DNA from: Cyprinodon diabolis
Taxonomy: Eukaryota > Chordata > Actinopteri > Cyprinodontiformes > Cyprinodontidae
Reading direction: 5' to 3'
NCBI GenBank assembly: GCA_030533445.1
Contig: CM060081.1
Span: forward strand, 22,614,611 to 22,678,610
Length of the DNA: 64,000 nucleotides
The position numbers and the translations under genes are program-made. This document shows, in pieces, positions 62,178-64,000 of this stretch (its first letter is position 1; every line of letters begins with the position of its first letter). A model generated the notes under the pieces. It was not told where the DNA came from. It made no database searches and worked only from the letters and a program-made list of their open reading frames with translations.

Positions 62178-64000
62178 CTATGATAGAAACTTTGCAAAAT
62201 CAGCATGAATGTAACAACTTATTGAGGTTGTTGGGAGAAGTGGTGGTAATAAACTCTTACATCTACTGGAAGGAAGGATCTGTGATAACGCTCCCTGGTG
62301 CATTTAAGGTGCAGCAGTCTGTCACTGAAGGAGCTCTCCAGTTCTGCAACAGCTTCATGAATGGGGTGGGAAATATTATGCAATGGAGATGTTATGTGAT
62401 CTGCAGTCAGTGGGTGTTTTCTTCTCCCGTCAGATGCATTCTCTCTGGCCTAAAGATGATTACTGGAGAACACAGAGGGAGTTCTTCAGTAATAATCGTC
62501 TGCTGATCATCTTCTATCATGATGGTTATAGACATTAAAGAACACTGAAAATGCTATCTGGTAAATACAGATTTATCACTGATAATCAGTTTATCTTTTT
62601 TTGAGATGACTATACAAGAAGGAGCATGTTTTATGAGATTCAACAACCCTGTTGCCAGTTTAGATTCCCCAGGGGATTCATTTTGCAACCCTGCACAGAA
62701 TCAACCCCAGTGCTACAGAGGGAGACCTGCAGGAGCAGTGTATTGCAGGCTCCGGTTCAAGTTCACACTATTCTAGGGGTGCTTGGAACTTCAGATAAAG
62801 CTGACTGACTAGCTGGGTAATTTGCTGCACTCCTGATTTTCCAATAAATGCCAACCTAAACTCCATCCTTTTATATCTGATTAGTTCTACCAGAGAAATG
62901 AGTGCAACATAAGATTACTTCTTGTCCCAACCTCTCACACCTGTATTTCTCAATTATTTTGTTGGCCTTATCAAACACTGTTGCCATAGTTATTCAGAAG
63001 CATAATCAGAGCCTTTTTAAAATATCTTTCATATTTATTCATTAAAGTAGGGAAAGAGCGATCTAAGCGGTCCTTGCAGATACACTGAATTGTCCTACTG
63101 ATTATGATTCATAAAAGAAAGGTGTGATAACATATGAACGCACAGTTTGATATAGCTGACTTTTCTGTAGGGCACAGGTTTTATCATATGTTGCTACTGT
63201 AAACCTTTAGTATGAAGGCTGCATACTTTTTTATGCATGAAACCCCTGGAGACTTTTTGATTGATTGTTAAAAGATTAACTCAAATTGATTTTGTAGTTT
63301 TGGTTCAAACTGGGTATATCTTGTGACTTAACATATGTTTAATTTAATTCTATGTATTTTTGGTGTTTAAAAAAAAACATTTTTAGTTAAATTTGAAGCA
63401 AATCTTAATTTTCTCTGCCAATGCTTATCTTCAAAAACGTTCAGAAGGTTCAGAGCAGTGCAAAAATATATAGATATGGTGCAAAATGCAGTACAACACT
63501 GAGTTGAATTCTATATATAGGAGTTTGAAAATTCCCTTTAAATTGCCAATTTAGATGTTTTTGTGTTGTAAAGAAACATCAGCACAGAAAGTGTGCATCA
63601 AGTTTACCATAAAATCGCCAATAGCCAAGTGGTTAACTTAGTAAAGTTGAGATAGTTGTATTTAAGTATTAAAGAATGAGACAAATTTTGAGTCTTATTT
63701 TATCACCAAGTACAGTTGTTAAGGTCAGATGGTTGTTTTGGAAAGCTTATTATTATTTACAAGATCTTTTCATCAATCTGATTGGTTTATCTCAACAGGT
63801 AAGTTGTCCATGCTTTACCATTTGGCAAATCTTAGCAGAAATACACACGCTGCAGAAACATCCACAAACATGCAGGGAACAGTGAGACTGCTCATGTTTG
63901 TAAGGACATCGCCTGAGAGCTCGCTGCAAAGTAAAAACAACTCAAGGAATGGGGGAGCTTTTTGTCTGAGGAAAAAATAAAGAAGAAAGGCAAACACTTC
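62178..64000. other. dip2b: dip2b intron 1, right part, nothing recognised
   Basis: AT-rich sequence to the window edge, with only short ORFs. No exon, RNA gene or classified repeat was identified. Confidence 0.45.

Noticed and set aside
59530..64000. dip2b exon 1 within the window
   Set aside because: No ATG-led sequence encoding the acidic Leu-rich DIP2 N-terminus with a compatible donor was found, so exon 1 is taken to lie beyond position 64000.

Overview
The window is vertebrate nuclear DNA, almost certainly from a ray-finned (teleost) fish. It holds three multi-exon vertebrate genes with GT-AG introns, set among teleost-type repeats: Tc1 elements with about 200-bp terminal inverted repeats, tRNA-derived SINEs, hAT and TTAA-target MITEs, L2-like and L1-like LINE fragments, a Ty3/Gypsy-type LTR element and many (TA)n and (ATCC)n microsatellites. 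No prokaryotic, plasmid or CRISPR features are present.

Layout: positions 3-38 are the last codons of one mettl7a-like (TMT1A family) methyltransferase gene. They are followed at 609-3923 by a complete two-exon tandem copy on the + strand. Convergent to it on the minus strand is atf1 (coding 10092 to 4777, 7 coding exons, 311 aa, CREB/ATF bZIP factor), with a CpG-rich 5' region near 10.6-10.96 kb. About 9 kb of intergenic or 3'-UTR sequence follows, holding an intact Tc1 copy (15158-16761) and a nest of SINEs inside a hAT MITE (17.46-18.31 kb). From 20117 to 59529 lies dip2b on the minus strand. It has 37 recognisable coding exons, from the DMAP1-binding domain through two adenylate-forming repeats to the stop; exon 1 lies beyond the right edge. 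DIP2B next to ATF1 on the same strand is the arrangement known in other vertebrates, which supports both names.

The dip2b introns carry the accessory DNA. These include a second Tc1 copy (38032-39633) with a frameshifted transposase, ending 25 bp from a dip2b splice acceptor. A 5.19-kb LTR retrotransposon (46896-52088, TSD GTTTT, sense to dip2b) has a gag remnant with two in-frame stops, no visible pol, and three minisatellite blocks with periods 30, 36 and 39 bp. There is also a solo LTR with TSD ACTTG (54857-55347), a 0.5-kb tandem duplication built partly from a decayed Tc1 element (55427-56529), three near-perfect palindromes (53760-53867, 56774-56805, 60981-61042) and a TTAA-flanked 684-bp element carrying a TCTCGCGAGA motif (61490-62173).

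The host genes do not form a pathway. METTL7A-type enzymes are ER or lipid-droplet SAM-dependent (thiol) methyltransferases, ATF1 is a cAMP/PKA-responsive transcription factor, and DIP2 proteins are adenylate-forming, lipid-related proteins. I see no wholly new cellular system. The most unusual objects are the gag-only LTR element with codon-periodic minisatellites, the palindromic insertion, and the Tc1 end placed where a splice acceptor tract should be. Exon coordinates were set by hand from splice consensus, reading frame and remembered family sequence. Reading phase closes correctly through all exons of mettl7a, atf1 and dip2b.
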